From Trichomonas tenax (Eukaryota > Parabasalia > Trichomonadida > Trichomonadidae), in NCBI GenBank assembly GCA_023091735.1, contig JALKBU010000564.1, positions 1-33,237 of the forward strand: DNA of 33,237 nucleotides. Direction: 5' to 3'. The notes under the pieces are model-generated. The model was not told where the DNA came from. It searched no databases and worked only from the letters and a program-made list of their open reading frames with translations. Shown one piece after another: positions 24,805 to 33,237 of this stretch. A program made the translations under genes and the position numbers. Position 1 is the stretch's first letter; the number at the start of each line of letters is the position of its first letter.

Positions 24805-25332
24805 TCAGAACCTTAATACTTCACTAAGCCATTGTAATCCTTCAATAAGACCTTCTCCGGTAATGCAAGAACAAGGTTGGATTTTCCATGGCCTGTTGGT
24901 GATTGAAGTGAGTTCCAATATTCTTTCTAATTCATTTGCAGAGACAGAACTTAAAACATCTTGTTTATTAACATATATAAGAAGAGTTGTTTCATTTAAA
25001 TCACTTCTGTTTAAGACATAATGAAGCATTTCTTTTGCCTCATTAAATCGATTAGCATCATTTGAATCAATAACAAATATTAATCATTTGGTTTGATAAC
25101 AATAATGCATCCATAGTGATCTTTAATCTTCATGGCTTCCAACATCCCAAATATCCATACTAACGCCACCAAAATCGATTCTTTCTGAATTCCATCCAAT
25201 TGTTGGCATTACAACAACATTTTCACCTATTTTCAGTTTATAGAGAATTGACGTCATTCCTGCTCCATCGAGACCAAGCATCAGTATTCGGGCGTTGTTG
25301 CTCTTGAACAATCTTGAGAATAATTGACCCAT
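24805..25332 (-). pseudogene. Arf-family small GTPase pseudogene
   Basis: One minus-strand frame encodes an Arf-like protein from MGQLFSRLF (myristoylation-type MG start at 25332) through MLGLDGAGMTSILYKL, PTIGWNSERIDF, WDVGSHED, LIFVIDSNDANRFNEA, LLIYVNKQD and a C-terminal ITGEGLIEGLQWLSEVLRF. It is interrupted in the same frame by TAA (25123-25125, after SHED) and by TGA (near 25083, just before LIFVIDSND), with no length change. The P-loop Lys is Met (GLDGAGMTS) and the switch-II GGQ is GSH. The two stops plus two lost catalytic positions argue for a pseudogene rather than sequencing error. Arf proteins normally drive coat recruitment in vesicle budding. Confidence 0.85.
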
Positions 25333-26161
25333 TACCTTCCAAAAAAAATGAAGTAAAAATATGTAATTTCTAACAATGCCGGTTTTTAAACGGACTGATA
25401 AATTTTTCAAAAATTTAGACATCGGAAAAATACTATTATCTCTTCGCTTCTATTCATGCTCAGCATCTACGTTTGTGTGCACGTTAATTCTCTTCTATCA
25501 AAACAAATTGATATCAACTTTATAAAGGAATCATTCATACAAAAAGCACAATCCGAACTATACTAAGTTTGTTGATGACTTGCATGAGCATCTAGATAAG
25601 TATTTCTAAAGTATTAAAAAGCAGATGATATAATCACTTGAAAGCTTAAATCACTACAAATTTGTATATTCTTCAAATTCATTAAAATGGCAATGCGTGT
25701 TAAGGTTCCAGTTCCAAGTACTCAAATTTTAAGCTTCACTCTTCTACTCTAAAAGTCCAATCAAAAGACTTTAAAGTATATCTATATGCATACATACCAA
25801 CTATACTTTATACCACTGTTGTATGCACATCCAGCGAGCACCTGGATAGTGAGAAATAAAAATTGATGTTTTTCAAAATTTTCATTTTACCGAGAAAATA
25901 TCATTAACTTGCAATTTGCTCTCTGTCACATTATAGAATATAAGGCGTATACAATATATATACTAATATTATTGGACTCTGCTTTGTGAAGATTAAGTTA
26001 TAAGAAGCAGAATGTTCAATTTTGAAAAATTAATATCTTGTTCAATATCGAATATAATTTCTTGTTACTAATATGGTGAAGAACCACCATGATTTCCTTT
26101 ATATTTATTAGATAAAAATAATGTGTTATAAATAAAATAACAAAATTTAGTTACTAGATCA
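25333..26161. other. Gene-poor spacer
   Basis: This AT-rich region has no convincing gene. It holds an isolated promoter-like start at 25678-25689 (TCATTAAAATGG) leading into only 21 codons. Confidence 0.4.
25678..25752 (+). promoter_or_regulatory. Orphan initiator and 21-codon ORF
   Basis: TTCATTAAAATGG is the same initiator-plus-ATG string that precedes the gene at 12832. The ATG at 25687 opens MAMRVKVPVPSTQILSFTLL-type sequence that stops at 25750-25752. It could be the surviving 5' end of a lost gene. Confidence 0.35.
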
Positions 26162-26326
26162 ATGTTTAAAAAATTGACAACGGCAAAAAAATTTGAACCC
26201 GAACATATGAAAGAAAAATGGAGGAATCCAGCAATGAATGATATCCATAGATACGAATGGAATACTCTAGCATGGTTCTTAAACAACACCTCGCAAAATC
26301 AATATCAGATCAAATTGAATAAATGA
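26162..26326 (+). CDS. Short ORF of unknown origin (54 residues)
   Basis: An ATG at 26162 begins a charged, protein-like 54-codon frame (KKFEPEHMKEKWRNPAMNDI, then RYEWNTLAWFLNN). I do not recognise it. It lies 200 bases before another broken frame with a similar K-KIEPE phrase, so both may derive from one decayed gene. No promoter box is visible. Confidence 0.25.
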   Translation: MFKKLTTAKKFEPEHMKEKWRNPAMNDIHRYEWNTLAWFLNNTSQNQYQIKLNK

Positions 26327-26499
26327 TATTTTTATTTCATAACATAATTTTGCTCATGTGTTGGATGTCTATAGTGATAATATGAAGCCAATTCCCAAAT
26401 TATGTAGTATAACGGAAAATATAAAATTTGATCATCCTTATTTGTTGGTCTTATCAGCCTCTTGACTCATAAAATATACTATATATCAGCTTATCATTA

Positions 26500-26998
26500 T
26501 ATATCAATGAACATAAGCTGTGGGAGTGGAGCCTTAAAATTGAAATTGGAACTCATTTCAGCTTCAACAAAGTCGCAGAATTCAAAGATATATCAGTCAA
26601 AATATCGTTTTATCTCAATGATCGTAAGTATATTATGAACAGAATGCAGGCTTTCTTCATTAGCAAGAAAATTGAACCTGAAATATATGTTCATCCGTAA
26701 AACAGAATTTGCATTCACATGTCCAATCGAAGATGAAATGACGTGGGATATTATTGATGCAGCATTCAAAGGAACAATGCATCAAACAATTTACGAAGTT
26801 AACAAACAAATGATAATTGATCTATTTAATGTTGGTTCGTGCATAGGAAATGATTATTTTATCGATCCATTCTATTCAACATGGCATTTGGACTTAAATA
26901 TTAAGAATTTGGAATCATATGCAAAATATTCTTATGCTATTAATAGACCAGAAAAGATCATCAGGCTCATTGTCAAAAACTATAATAATTTCACTTAA
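26500..26998 (+). pseudogene. Frameshifted remnant of an unknown gene
   Basis: One frame reads WEWSLKIEIGTHFSFNK and ISFYLNDRKYIMNRMQ to a TAA at about 26698. The next frame takes over with FIRKTEFAFTCPIEDEMTWD, FKGTMHQTIYEVNKQMIIDLF and STWHLDLNIKNLESYAKYSY, ending at 26996-26998. The composition is protein-like in both and the switch lies near 26670-26700. The only ATG of the second frame is internal. I cannot name the family. Confidence 0.45.
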
Positions 26999-27144
26999 AC
27001 ACACAAAAGGCAAACTTTTTGGTGGTTTTTTTTAGATTTTCAAAAACAGAGATATAAGTCTAAAAATAAGTTGTTTCGCTTTATATTTTGATGAAGATTG
27101 CAGATCCACTTTGAAAAGGCATTTGACCAATATCAAAAAAACAC

Positions 27145-27729
27145 ATGAAAGCTCCGGAAGATTTACAATGCAGAGTTGTGGTCATAGGAGACTCTTCTGT
27201 TGGTAAAACTTCGCTATTGAACCGTATCGTCGAAGATACTTTCAATCCTCACGAATTGAGCACTGTTGGCGCTAATTATCAGCTCGTTACTAAAACTATT
27301 GACGACAAAAAGATAGAAATACAAGTTTGGGATACAGCTGGACAGGAAAAGTTCAGGTCTCTCAGTCCAATCTATTTTCGGAACTCTATAGGCGCAATTG
27401 CCGTTTACGATCAAACAAATCGAACCAGTTTCTTAAATTTAGAGATGTGGGTCAATATGTTTACAGAAATCGCAGGAACAAATACAATCATCGTCGTCGC
27501 AGCCAATAAATCTGATTTAGTTGATCATATCGAAGTTCCGTTTAATGAAGCACAAGCGTGGTGCCAGAATAATGGATTCGATATAGTTCAAACATCAGCG
27601 CAAAATGGATACGGAATTGGTGAATTATTCGAAGGAATGATTCCAAAATTAGTAAATTTGATTACACTCAAGAAACAAAGTACTGATTTTGCTAAAGTAG
27701 AAAAGCAGGAATCAGGCTGCGGTTGTTAG
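27145..27729 (+). CDS. Rab-family small GTPase
   Basis: The 194-residue protein has the complete Rab/Ras GTPase motif set: GDSSVGKT (15-22), effector loop with STVGANYQ (39-46), WDTAGQE (62-68, catalytic Gln67), NKSD (121-124) and SAQ (151-153). It ends CGC, a geranylgeranylation site. RabF-type phrases KIEIQVWDTAGQEKFRSL and YDQTN support Rab rather than Ras or Rho. Switch I (STVGANYQLVTKTI) is unusual, with Gly-Ala-Asn-Tyr where most Rabs read IGVDF, so I do not assign a subfamily. Trichomonads carry very large Rab repertoires, so a lineage-specific member is likely. No upstream initiator is obvious. It would control membrane traffic in the cytosol. Confidence 0.92.
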   Translation: MKAPEDLQCRVVVIGDSSVGKTSLLNRIVEDTFNPHELSTVGANYQLVTKTIDDKKIEIQVWDTAGQEKFRSLSPIYFRNSIGAIAVYDQTNRTSFLNLEMWVNMFTEIAGTNTIIVVAANKSDLVDHIEVPFNEAQAWCQNNGFDIVQTSAQNGYGIGELFEGMIPKLVNLITLKKQSTDFAKVEKQESGCGC

Positions 27730-29170
27730 CATTGTATTGGTCATGATATCAAAATTTGTTTGGTTAAAGCTTCTTTTCTATTGTATTCTCGAATAAAATA
27801 CGTTTCTATCTCTTGAAATATAACAAATACACACATTATCCATAGCAATAGTCGTTTCTATTTTTTTTCAAATAATATAACAAATGATATGAGACTTTCT
27901 GATACACAAAAATGCTTGATGTCATTATTTACGACGAATCGTATGACTTTTCTCATAATTATTGAATCTTTTCCCCACAATGCTAATCAATACTACTTCG
28001 CGGTATACAATTCTTTTAAATTCATAACCGCTGTTATGGTGATATACTAGATATTGGTTAGCAATAAGTTTTCATATTTTGATCAAATATCAAAGAAATA
28101 GGTTACAGCAATATTTCAAATTTATAACCAAAAACGCATTTAAATTAAACGACTCTGCAAAAGCACGTAAAAATTATACGACTCGGATATAGAATATCAA
28201 TTAAATTCCATTCAAATTAAATCACATTTCCACACGAATACACACACTGAAGGTTAATGATATCGTTTCATTCAACATGAAAATCAATCATGAATTGTTC
28301 CTCAAAGCAATCCATACTGCTGAATAAATGAAATTGCTTGGAGCGCGTGGTGCAAAAAAAAGGTTTTTAAATATCAAATTTTAAAATAAGCAATTCCATG
28401 AACTTTCAGTTCTTATCCCATGATTCAGATTCACTCCATTTAAATAAGAAATTTAATAAATTCATTATTTCTCACCAAAACTTTAGAAGAGGTTCCTTTG
28501 ATATGCAAACAGTCCCAGGTATCAATAATTGTGCTTCATCTAGGTTAGGTTCGATATTTCGATTGAACAAATAGGAAATTTTTCTTGTTTTCTTCAATTC
28601 GTTTCTCTTAAACCTTATATCATTAATTCGATCCAATCGGTGACATCCTTGCAGAGGAACCCACATATTAAGAATAATATGTGCAGAGAAACACATTCAT
28701 ATACACATACTCATATATATCACCCATATAGTTCTTAAGACAAAATATGGAGGATAATATATGAAGAAAAAGAAAAAATATTATACTCAAATTAATCAAT
28801 TATATCTTAGGATTAGACTTTAACAGAGATATATGTTGAATAAACGATTTAAACTCCCGCCGAAAGCATCAATTTTTTCTTTTTTCTATTATTTGGTAAA
28901 TTTATCATAAGATGGCAAAAAAGTGGGGTCGTCTTTAGTTTGGAGTATGCTGTATAACAACTTGTTAAGTAGTACCTTTCAGACACAATAACATCTAGCA
29001 TTTCTAAAGTCAAAAAGCCAGGCCACCTTATTTTTCATTCATTATTCGGCATGTTATAGTTTGACAAAATAATATTGTTTCCACAGTCAATTTATTTTAT
29101 CCAGCGATTCTTTATAGTCTTGAGTGTTCATGACCATATATAAGAATAGTTGCTGTGTTCTCTTTAGAGA
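27730..29170. other. Gene-poor AT-rich spacer
   Basis: About 1.4 kb with no recognisable gene. A minus-strand frame at 28472-28696 (74 codons with an ATG) ends in LDEAQLLIPGTVCISKEPLL and is faintly protein-like, but nothing else supports it. Confidence 0.4.
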
Positions 29171-29500
29171 GGTCAGTTTCACGATCTAATAAAATTTGAC
29201 ATCGCACTTATATTATTGATAGGACCAAATGGAAGTGGATAATCCTCACTTTTGCATTCTTTAACAGGCGTTATTCCAACAGATGAAGGAAGTATAGCAA
29301 TATTCTGAAATCCGGCAAACTTTTTGGATCTTCAAAGATGTATAGGATATTGCTATCAAGAGAATGTATTCTTCAATAATCTCACAGTTAAAGAGCACTT
29401 AATCTTGTTTGCTAAGCTCAGAGGCTAAAAGAAAGAAGATATCAACGGACACATTGATTTTCTCTCATCGCACCTCAATATACAAAATCTAATGAAAGTT
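29171..29500 (+). pseudogene. ABCA-type ABC transporter ATPase fragment
   Basis: A plus-strand frame gives an ABC nucleotide-binding domain start: LLIGPNGSG-stop-SSLLHSLTG (Walker A, with the catalytic Lys codon now TAA at 29240-29242). Next come VIPTDEGSIAIF-stop and IGYCYQENVFFNNLTVKEHL, the Q-loop and the ABCA-like NLTVKEHLILFAKLRG, followed by a third stop and KKEDI. Three in-frame stops in about 90 codons, and no signature or Walker B motif, show that it is dead. Intact ABCA proteins move lipids across membranes using this domain. No other part of the transporter is found nearby. Confidence 0.85.
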
Positions 29501-29516
29501 TTTTTGCCATTTATCA

Positions 29517-29527
29517 TTTACGTGGCA
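29517..29527 (+). repeat. TTTACGTGGCA element
   Basis: One copy of the recurrent element just beyond the recognisable end of the ABC fragment. Confidence 0.5.
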
Positions 29528-29824
29528 AATATATCATTTACAATTGGAGCTTTTTTTTAATATTGTTTAAAACTTTGTCTATAACCTTTCTATAGGCATT
29601 AGAATCGTATCATGGTTACGAATGATGTATTCTCTTGAATAATATAAAATCTATGATATTAAATAGAATTAAAATCAGTACTGCGTTGCTTTTCTTAAGT
29701 AAATAATGATCGATTAGTAGTATTATTTTTCGTGATTTGCAATATACTAGTGAAATATTTAATTCAAACAGTAATTTGTTGTTGACAACAATAAACTCCA
29801 TCCCGCTCTTCGCTTCTCTGCACC

Positions 29825-30088
29825 CTAATTGGCTGCTTTACATACCTCGCGTCGATCTTCTCGACGGGACGTGTTGGGCGAGGTATGGAGCGTCCGAATG
29901 AGGATGGGTCGATTGGAAACATATTTCTGTTGACCTTTGGTATCTGGGCATCGAAAAATGATAACTTCGTTCTCTCCATCAAAGTCGGAAACTAAAAAAC
30001 CGCTCATTTCGGGCGGTTTCCACTTTTTATTACGATAACTTTTATATTTGGCACCTACATCACATATATAATCTAAACATCGAAAAAT
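29825..30088 (-). pseudogene. Unknown coding relic, GC-richer than its surroundings
   Basis: A minus-strand frame is open from 30088 to a TAG at 29825-29827 and looks protein-coding: YKSYRNKKWKPPEMSGFLVS, then DGENEVIIFRCPDTKGQQKY and a basic end TSRREDRREVCKAAN. An internal ATG lies at 30007, but the protein-like sequence continues upstream of it, so the 5' end is missing. From about 29920 to 29770 a second frame is also protein-like (SFGRSIPRPTRPVEKIDARY), suggesting a frameshift. The DNA also holds a CATACCTCGC...GCGAGGTATG inverted repeat (near 29841-29887). Transposase-derived DNA is possible but not shown. Confidence 0.4.
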
Positions 30089-30414
30089 TTATGTGAATTC
30101 TTTGTTATTTAAATTTAAAATTTTATAAATCATAACATTTTCTCATATAGAGCTTGCTACTATTCATAAAAATCGAAAATCTATTATCATGCAGATAAAA
30201 ATATATGATTGCCGTATAATTTTTTTCTCATTAGAATACATTTAGCACTTATTATTGGTAATATACCAAAGTCTTTTTAAAAATTTCCATTCAAATTGGA
30301 TTGAAGAATATGGTTCAACAGTTACTAAGATATATGATGTATTTCAAAATATTCAAATATTTTATGTTAATTTCTCAAGTTATTAGGCTTAAAATCATAA
30401 AATTCGTTTCTGCA
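30089..30414. other. Non-coding spacer
   Basis: AT-rich, no gene or repeat noticed. Confidence 0.4.
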
Positions 30415-30790
30415 TCAGAAATCATTGTTATGGTAATGTGAAAATATAATGAATTTGAATGGGTGAAGTTTTTTAAAGAGTGTTGGGGTGATTTCTCTAT
30501 TCATAATATCATCACTATCCGGTTCTTTATTGACCATGCATCTTATTATAATAACAGCAACCGCTGCAATTAGAACAAAACCGGCAGAGCAGCCACTTCT
30601 TTTGCTTGCATTTATTTTCATTGGTACCCACAGATTCAGCAGCATTTAGATCATCCACAGATACTGAAGCATCTATTGGTGAAACTGTTTGTCCATCTGA
30701 ACTTGTTTGTGGATTACTTAATGATTCAGAACCCCGGTGTTGATATTACTGGAGCCGGTGCCATTGGAGATGCTCCAAATGGGGGCTAAG
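30415..30790 (-). pseudogene. Broken C-terminal end of a surface membrane protein
   Basis: On the minus strand a Pro/Ser/Thr-rich spacer (FGASPMAPAPVIST, then a one-base shift, then NPQTSSDGQTVSPIDASVSV) leads, after a second shift near 30610, into a membrane span (SAGFVLIAAVAVIIIRCMV) and a short acidic tail (NKEPDSDDIMNREI). This stalk-span-tail order is that of type I surface proteins of trichomonads such as BspA- or Pmp-like families. At least two frameshifts and no ectodomain make it a pseudogene fragment. Confidence 0.6.
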
Positions 30791-30915
30791 GTTCTTGTTT
30801 TCTCCCAGCCATATAATTTGGAAGACTTCGTCAAAAGAAATATTGGAAGCTCATATTATATATTTATTGATGATACTTTTTTTTGTAAAACAGAACATTT
30901 AATCAAAAACATGAA

Positions 30916-31026
30916 TTATTCGCCTTGACCTGTAGTTAATGCATTATAGTCCTCTTGGGAGTCAGTAACATAAGCGAATCCATCATTAGTTTCATTATCC
31001 TCGAAATCTCCTTTAACCCGAGTCAA
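30916..31026 (-). pseudogene. Relic of an acidic cytoplasmic tail
   Basis: The minus-strand frame from 31026 to a TAA at 30916-30918 reads RVKGDFEDNETNDGFAYVTD followed by SQEDYNALTTGQGE, an acidic tail-like sequence with two Tyr motifs. Its 5' end runs into the left arm of a 23-bp inverted repeat. Confidence 0.4.
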
Positions 31027-31113
31027 TTATTGTTGTCACATGACATATATCCGGATTATCATCCCTCGAAGAACGAAATACAATTTTCACGACAACAATA
31101 ATTGACTCGGGTT
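31015..31113. repeat. 23-bp perfect inverted repeat
   Basis: The left arm (31015-31037) and right arm (31091-31113) are perfect reverse complements of GACAACAATAATTGACTCGG plus GTT, separated by 53 bases. The right arm lies in the plus-strand surface-protein relic, the left arm at the head of the minus-strand tail relic, so it marks an inverted duplication breakpoint or joining site. Confidence 0.8.
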
Positions 31114-31540
31114 TTTATTTTAAGGAAAAAAATGTTATCCATGGCACAGTTAAATACCTTGTTTTGCATGAAAAAACAATTGCTCAATCAGTCTCTGTTA
31201 AATCATGCGCCAAACGTGAAATAGGCGATGAATACCCTGATTTTAATTCATATGAATATAATTCGAATTACTTCAAAGCTATTCCGTGTGCTTATAAATT
31301 CGCTTACATAGTCAACAGTTCTTTATATGATCCAAATGTTACAGATGGTATTCAATACAAGGATGATAAAACAATGGATTATACTGATCATTATTTCCTC
31401 TTCAATCAAAAAGGAAAAATGTATTTCAATGTTGATGGAGTAGATGTTAGTTTATTGGAGATGCGGTAATATCATTTGTTTTGTTTATTATCATTGGTAT
31501 TTTATCTTTAATTTTGTATTCCAATTGTAATAGAAGTTAA
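31044..31540 (+). pseudogene. Broken type I membrane protein, frameshifted before its anchor
   Basis: The plus-strand frame is open from 31044 (no ATG; the first in-frame alternative is TTG at 31164) to a TAA at 31467-31469. It has an ectodomain-like pattern (IIDSGFYFKEKNVIHGTVKY, KFAYIVNSSLYDPNVTDGIQ and FNQKGKMYFNVDGVDVS). Around 31452 a frame change restores GDAVISFVLFIIIGILSLIL, a membrane span, with tail YSNCNRS and stop TAA at 31538-31540. So the parent was a secreted, single-span surface protein with cysteines at ..SCAKR and PCAYK. The family is not recognised. Confidence 0.55.
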
Positions 31541-31567
31541 AATTTTAGTGTTTAAAAACAGAAGATT

Positions 31568-32677
31568 TTAGTTTTGTGTAAGTTTCGAAGCTCCAATAGC
31601 AACAACGTGAGCTGGATCGATGCCAGAGAGTGGCTTGACGCCAACATGCTGTTCAACGACATCAACAACGCGTGGTAAGCGAGCTGAACCACCGCAAACG
31701 ATAACATCAGTAACATCTTTCTTCGAGAGCTTTGCGTCTTCAAGAGCTCTGTCAATGATGTCCATGCATGTGCCGAGTGTATCCTCAATCATGTAATCGA
31801 ACTTTTCGCGCGTGAGCGTATCATTGTAATCCACATTTGGAAGGATTTGTGGTGATGATAGTTCGACATTATCATGTTCGAGTAATTTGAGTTTTCCTTC
31901 GTCGACAACTTTGAAGAGTTTGTCCATGGCCTCTGGATTTGTCTTGATTGGCTGGTTATAGACAACTCTAAATTCTCTTGCAATAAATTGAGTTGCGTCT
32001 CCTGTGAAAGAATCACCACCAACATCATCGCCACTCCATGATTGAAGTCTTGGACTGTTTTTACGTCCCTTGCAGATAGAAACAACAGTATTTGTTTGGC
32101 TGATGTCGAAAACAACGATATTACGAACACCTGATGGAATCTTATCAGCATAGGCGGCAATGGCAGCGAATGGCTCGAAGACAACATCGAAAACATTGAG
32201 TTTTGCATCTTTTGCAGAATTCTTAACAATTTCACGCTGAACGATGTTCATGTATGGTGGTATTGTGACGACAACTTTCTTGTTGGCTACTTCTGGGTTC
32301 GCTGCGACTTTCTGGAAAATTGATGTTAATAATTCTTGAACGGTGAAAACTTTTTTTCCGCCGTTGACATCACAAGAAACAGCTGCAAAACTCGATATGT
32401 TATCTTGAACGAGCTCAAATGGATATGGTTGTCCTTCTTGAACACAAATATCGTAACTGGCGCCTGTGAATCTCTTAATGTTGTTGATTGTGTTCTTTGG
32501 TTCTGTTTTTGCGTGTGATTTCGCTTCTTCGCCAACAATAATATTTCCGTCTTGTGAAACATAAAGATATGTCGGCATTTCCTTCGAATTTCCATCGATT
32601 GCGATGAGCTGTGGCTGGCTTTTGCCTTTTACTGCGACTCTGGTGAATGAATTGCCGAAATCGACTCCAACACTCAT
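31568..32677 (-). CDS. Hsp70-family protein reduced to the nucleotide-binding domain
   Basis: The 369-residue protein covers the whole Hsp70 ATPase domain and then stops, without linker or substrate-binding domain. Matches are phosphate-1 VGVDFGNSFTRVAV (for GIDLGTTYS), PKNTINNIKRFTG with the equivalent of human Lys71, VVVTIPPYMNIVQREIVKNS, VFEPFAAIAAYA (Glu175 equivalent), adenosine motif VIVCGGSARLPRV, and final PAHVVAIGASKL. Phosphate-2 is degenerate: VFDISQTNTVVSI where active Hsp70s read FDLGGGTFD, so the glycines and Thr204 equivalent are gone though the Asp is kept. This resembles Ssz1/HSPA14-type ribosome-associated Hsp70s, which work with a J-protein and need little hydrolysis, but these keep a partial C-terminal domain. 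The stop TAAA provides UAAA. Third positions are GC-rich, suggesting strong expression. Confidence 0.9.
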   Translation of the reverse strand: MSVGVDFGNSFTRVAVKGKSQPQLIAIDGNSKEMPTYLYVSQDGNIIVGEEAKSHAKTEPKNTINNIKRFTGASYDICVQEGQPYPFELVQDNISSFAAVSCDVNGGKKVFTVQELLTSIFQKVAANPEVANKKVVVTIPPYMNIVQREIVKNSAKDAKLNVFDVVFEPFAAIAAYADKIPSGVRNIVVFDISQTNTVVSICKGRKNSPRLQSWSGDDVGGDSFTGDATQFIAREFRVVYNQPIKTNPEAMDKLFKVVDEGKLKLLEHDNVELSSPQILPNVDYNDTLTREKFDYMIEDTLGTCMDIIDRALEDAKLSKKDVTDVIVCGGSARLPRVVDVVEQHVGVKPLSGIDPAHVVAIGASKLTQN

Positions 32678-32764
32678 GTGAAAAAGTGTTCTAACAAAAT
32701 TTTTGTAAATTTCTCAATATTTGTATACTTATGTGGCCACTTCAAAATTTGTCGAGTAAAATAT

Positions 32765-32802
32765 TTTACATGGCATATTTTAATCGAATAATTTACATGG
32801 CA
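32765..32802 (+). repeat. Paired TTTACATGGCA elements
   Basis: Two exact copies (32765-32775 and 32792-32802), 27 bases apart, in opposite orientation to the downstream Hsp70-like gene. Confidence 0.6.
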
Positions 32803-33140
32803 TTTTTCCCCTAATATCTAAACGAAGAAATATCATAGAATAATGTCTTTAAATGCGTGCAAAATCACTATTGCAGATGTTATCTCTATTCCATAAAGGA
32901 ATTCTTTCGACATTCATATAAATACCCCCTTTATTAATTAGTCAGTCCCTAAATAAAGATATTTAATGGGCTCCACTTTTTTTCTCGTTGACCTTTTTGA
33001 GTTTTGCGATTTTTAACGAGTAACCCCCTTCCTGGACGAATCTGATGAAACATTTACGTGCTTTTTTAGGGTGCTGATTCTAGTGGTGCAATCTGTTTCA
33101 TGATCTTAGCAAGATATTACTTAATCAAGATATGATTACA

Positions 33141-33178
33141 AACAGAAACCCATTACAAATCATTAATGGGCTTCTGTT
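33141..33178. repeat. 15-bp inverted repeat hairpin
   Basis: AACAGAAACCCATTA and TAATGGGCTTCTGTT pair with one mismatch around an 8-base loop (33141-33155 with 33164-33178). Flanking AATCAAGATA and TCTTTGATGATT extend the pairing loosely. It may be an element terminus. Confidence 0.5.
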
Positions 33179-33237
33179 ATGAATCTCTTTGATGATTATA
33201 ACAAATACATCTCACTATTATAGCGTTCGCTCGCTTA

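Larger units (their letters stand above)
32678..33237. other. Right flank: promoter side of the Hsp70-like gene
   Basis: Non-coding AT-rich DNA. TTTTTCAC touches the Hsp70-like ATG. Two TTTACATGGCA copies lie 88-125 bases upstream, and a hairpin lies near the end. No gene is seen. Confidence 0.45.

Noticed and set aside
28472..28696. 74-codon minus-strand ORF
   Set aside because: It has an ATG but no promoter box, no motif and no recognised relatives; kept only as a note in the spacer entry.
29998..30018. Hairpin AACCGC...GGCGGTT next to a T-run on the minus strand, resembling a bacterial terminator
   Set aside because: It lies inside a protein-like frame in eukaryotic DNA with UAAA-type 3' ends, so an intrinsic terminator makes no sense.

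Overview
The window looks like nuclear DNA of a parabasalid protist of the Trichomonas/Tritrichomonas type. The evidence is strongly AT-rich intergenic DNA, compact intron-free eukaryotic genes, very short presumed 5' leaders, TCA-Y-W-W initiator-like boxes just upstream of several ATGs, UAAA overlapping or following many stop codons, a small protein with a hydrogenosome-type presequence (MLSSLFIRSFAN), a Pmp-like GGAI-repeat surface protein, and many broken surface-protein and transporter remnants. I cannot fix the species from the sequence alone. No tRNA, rRNA or CRISPR array was seen.

Layout. The left half (1-18.7 kb) is mostly housekeeping: a divergent eIF4E, a DHHC-family membrane protein whose DHHC tetrapeptide is HTHL, a small hydrogenosome-targeted protein, the NatB catalytic subunit NAA20, a SAPS/SIT4-associated-like protein, a cysteine-rich membrane protein with a decayed partial copy behind it, exportin-1/CRM1, an unknown 170-residue protein, and a 1550-residue coiled-coil + RRM + Ser/Lys/Glu-rich repeat protein. 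The right half (18.7-31.5 kb) is gene-poor accessory DNA: a discoidin-like gene remnant, an 887-bp element with 250-bp near-identical terminal inverted repeats, a 21-nt tandem repeat encoding heptads, a Pmp-like gene, a CK2-alpha-like kinase, a dead Arf-like GTPase, a Rab GTPase, a dead ABCA-type ATPase fragment, and a composite of broken surface-protein fragments. An Hsp70 nucleotide-binding-domain-only protein closes the window.

How it fits together. The intact genes serve translation (eIF4E, NAA20, possibly the Hsp70-like protein), nuclear export (CRM1), vesicle traffic (Rab) and signalling (CK2-like, SAPS-like). They are transcribed singly from both strands, not as operons. Two themes deserve a second look. 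First, several core proteins have lost diagnostic residues: the eIF4E cap-sandwich Trp, the DHHC catalytic Cys, the CRM1 leptomycin-site Cys and the Hsp70 phosphate-2 glycines. Second, an 11-base element TTTAC(A/G)TG(G/T)CA occurs eleven times, only between genes or in relic sequence, often in pairs.
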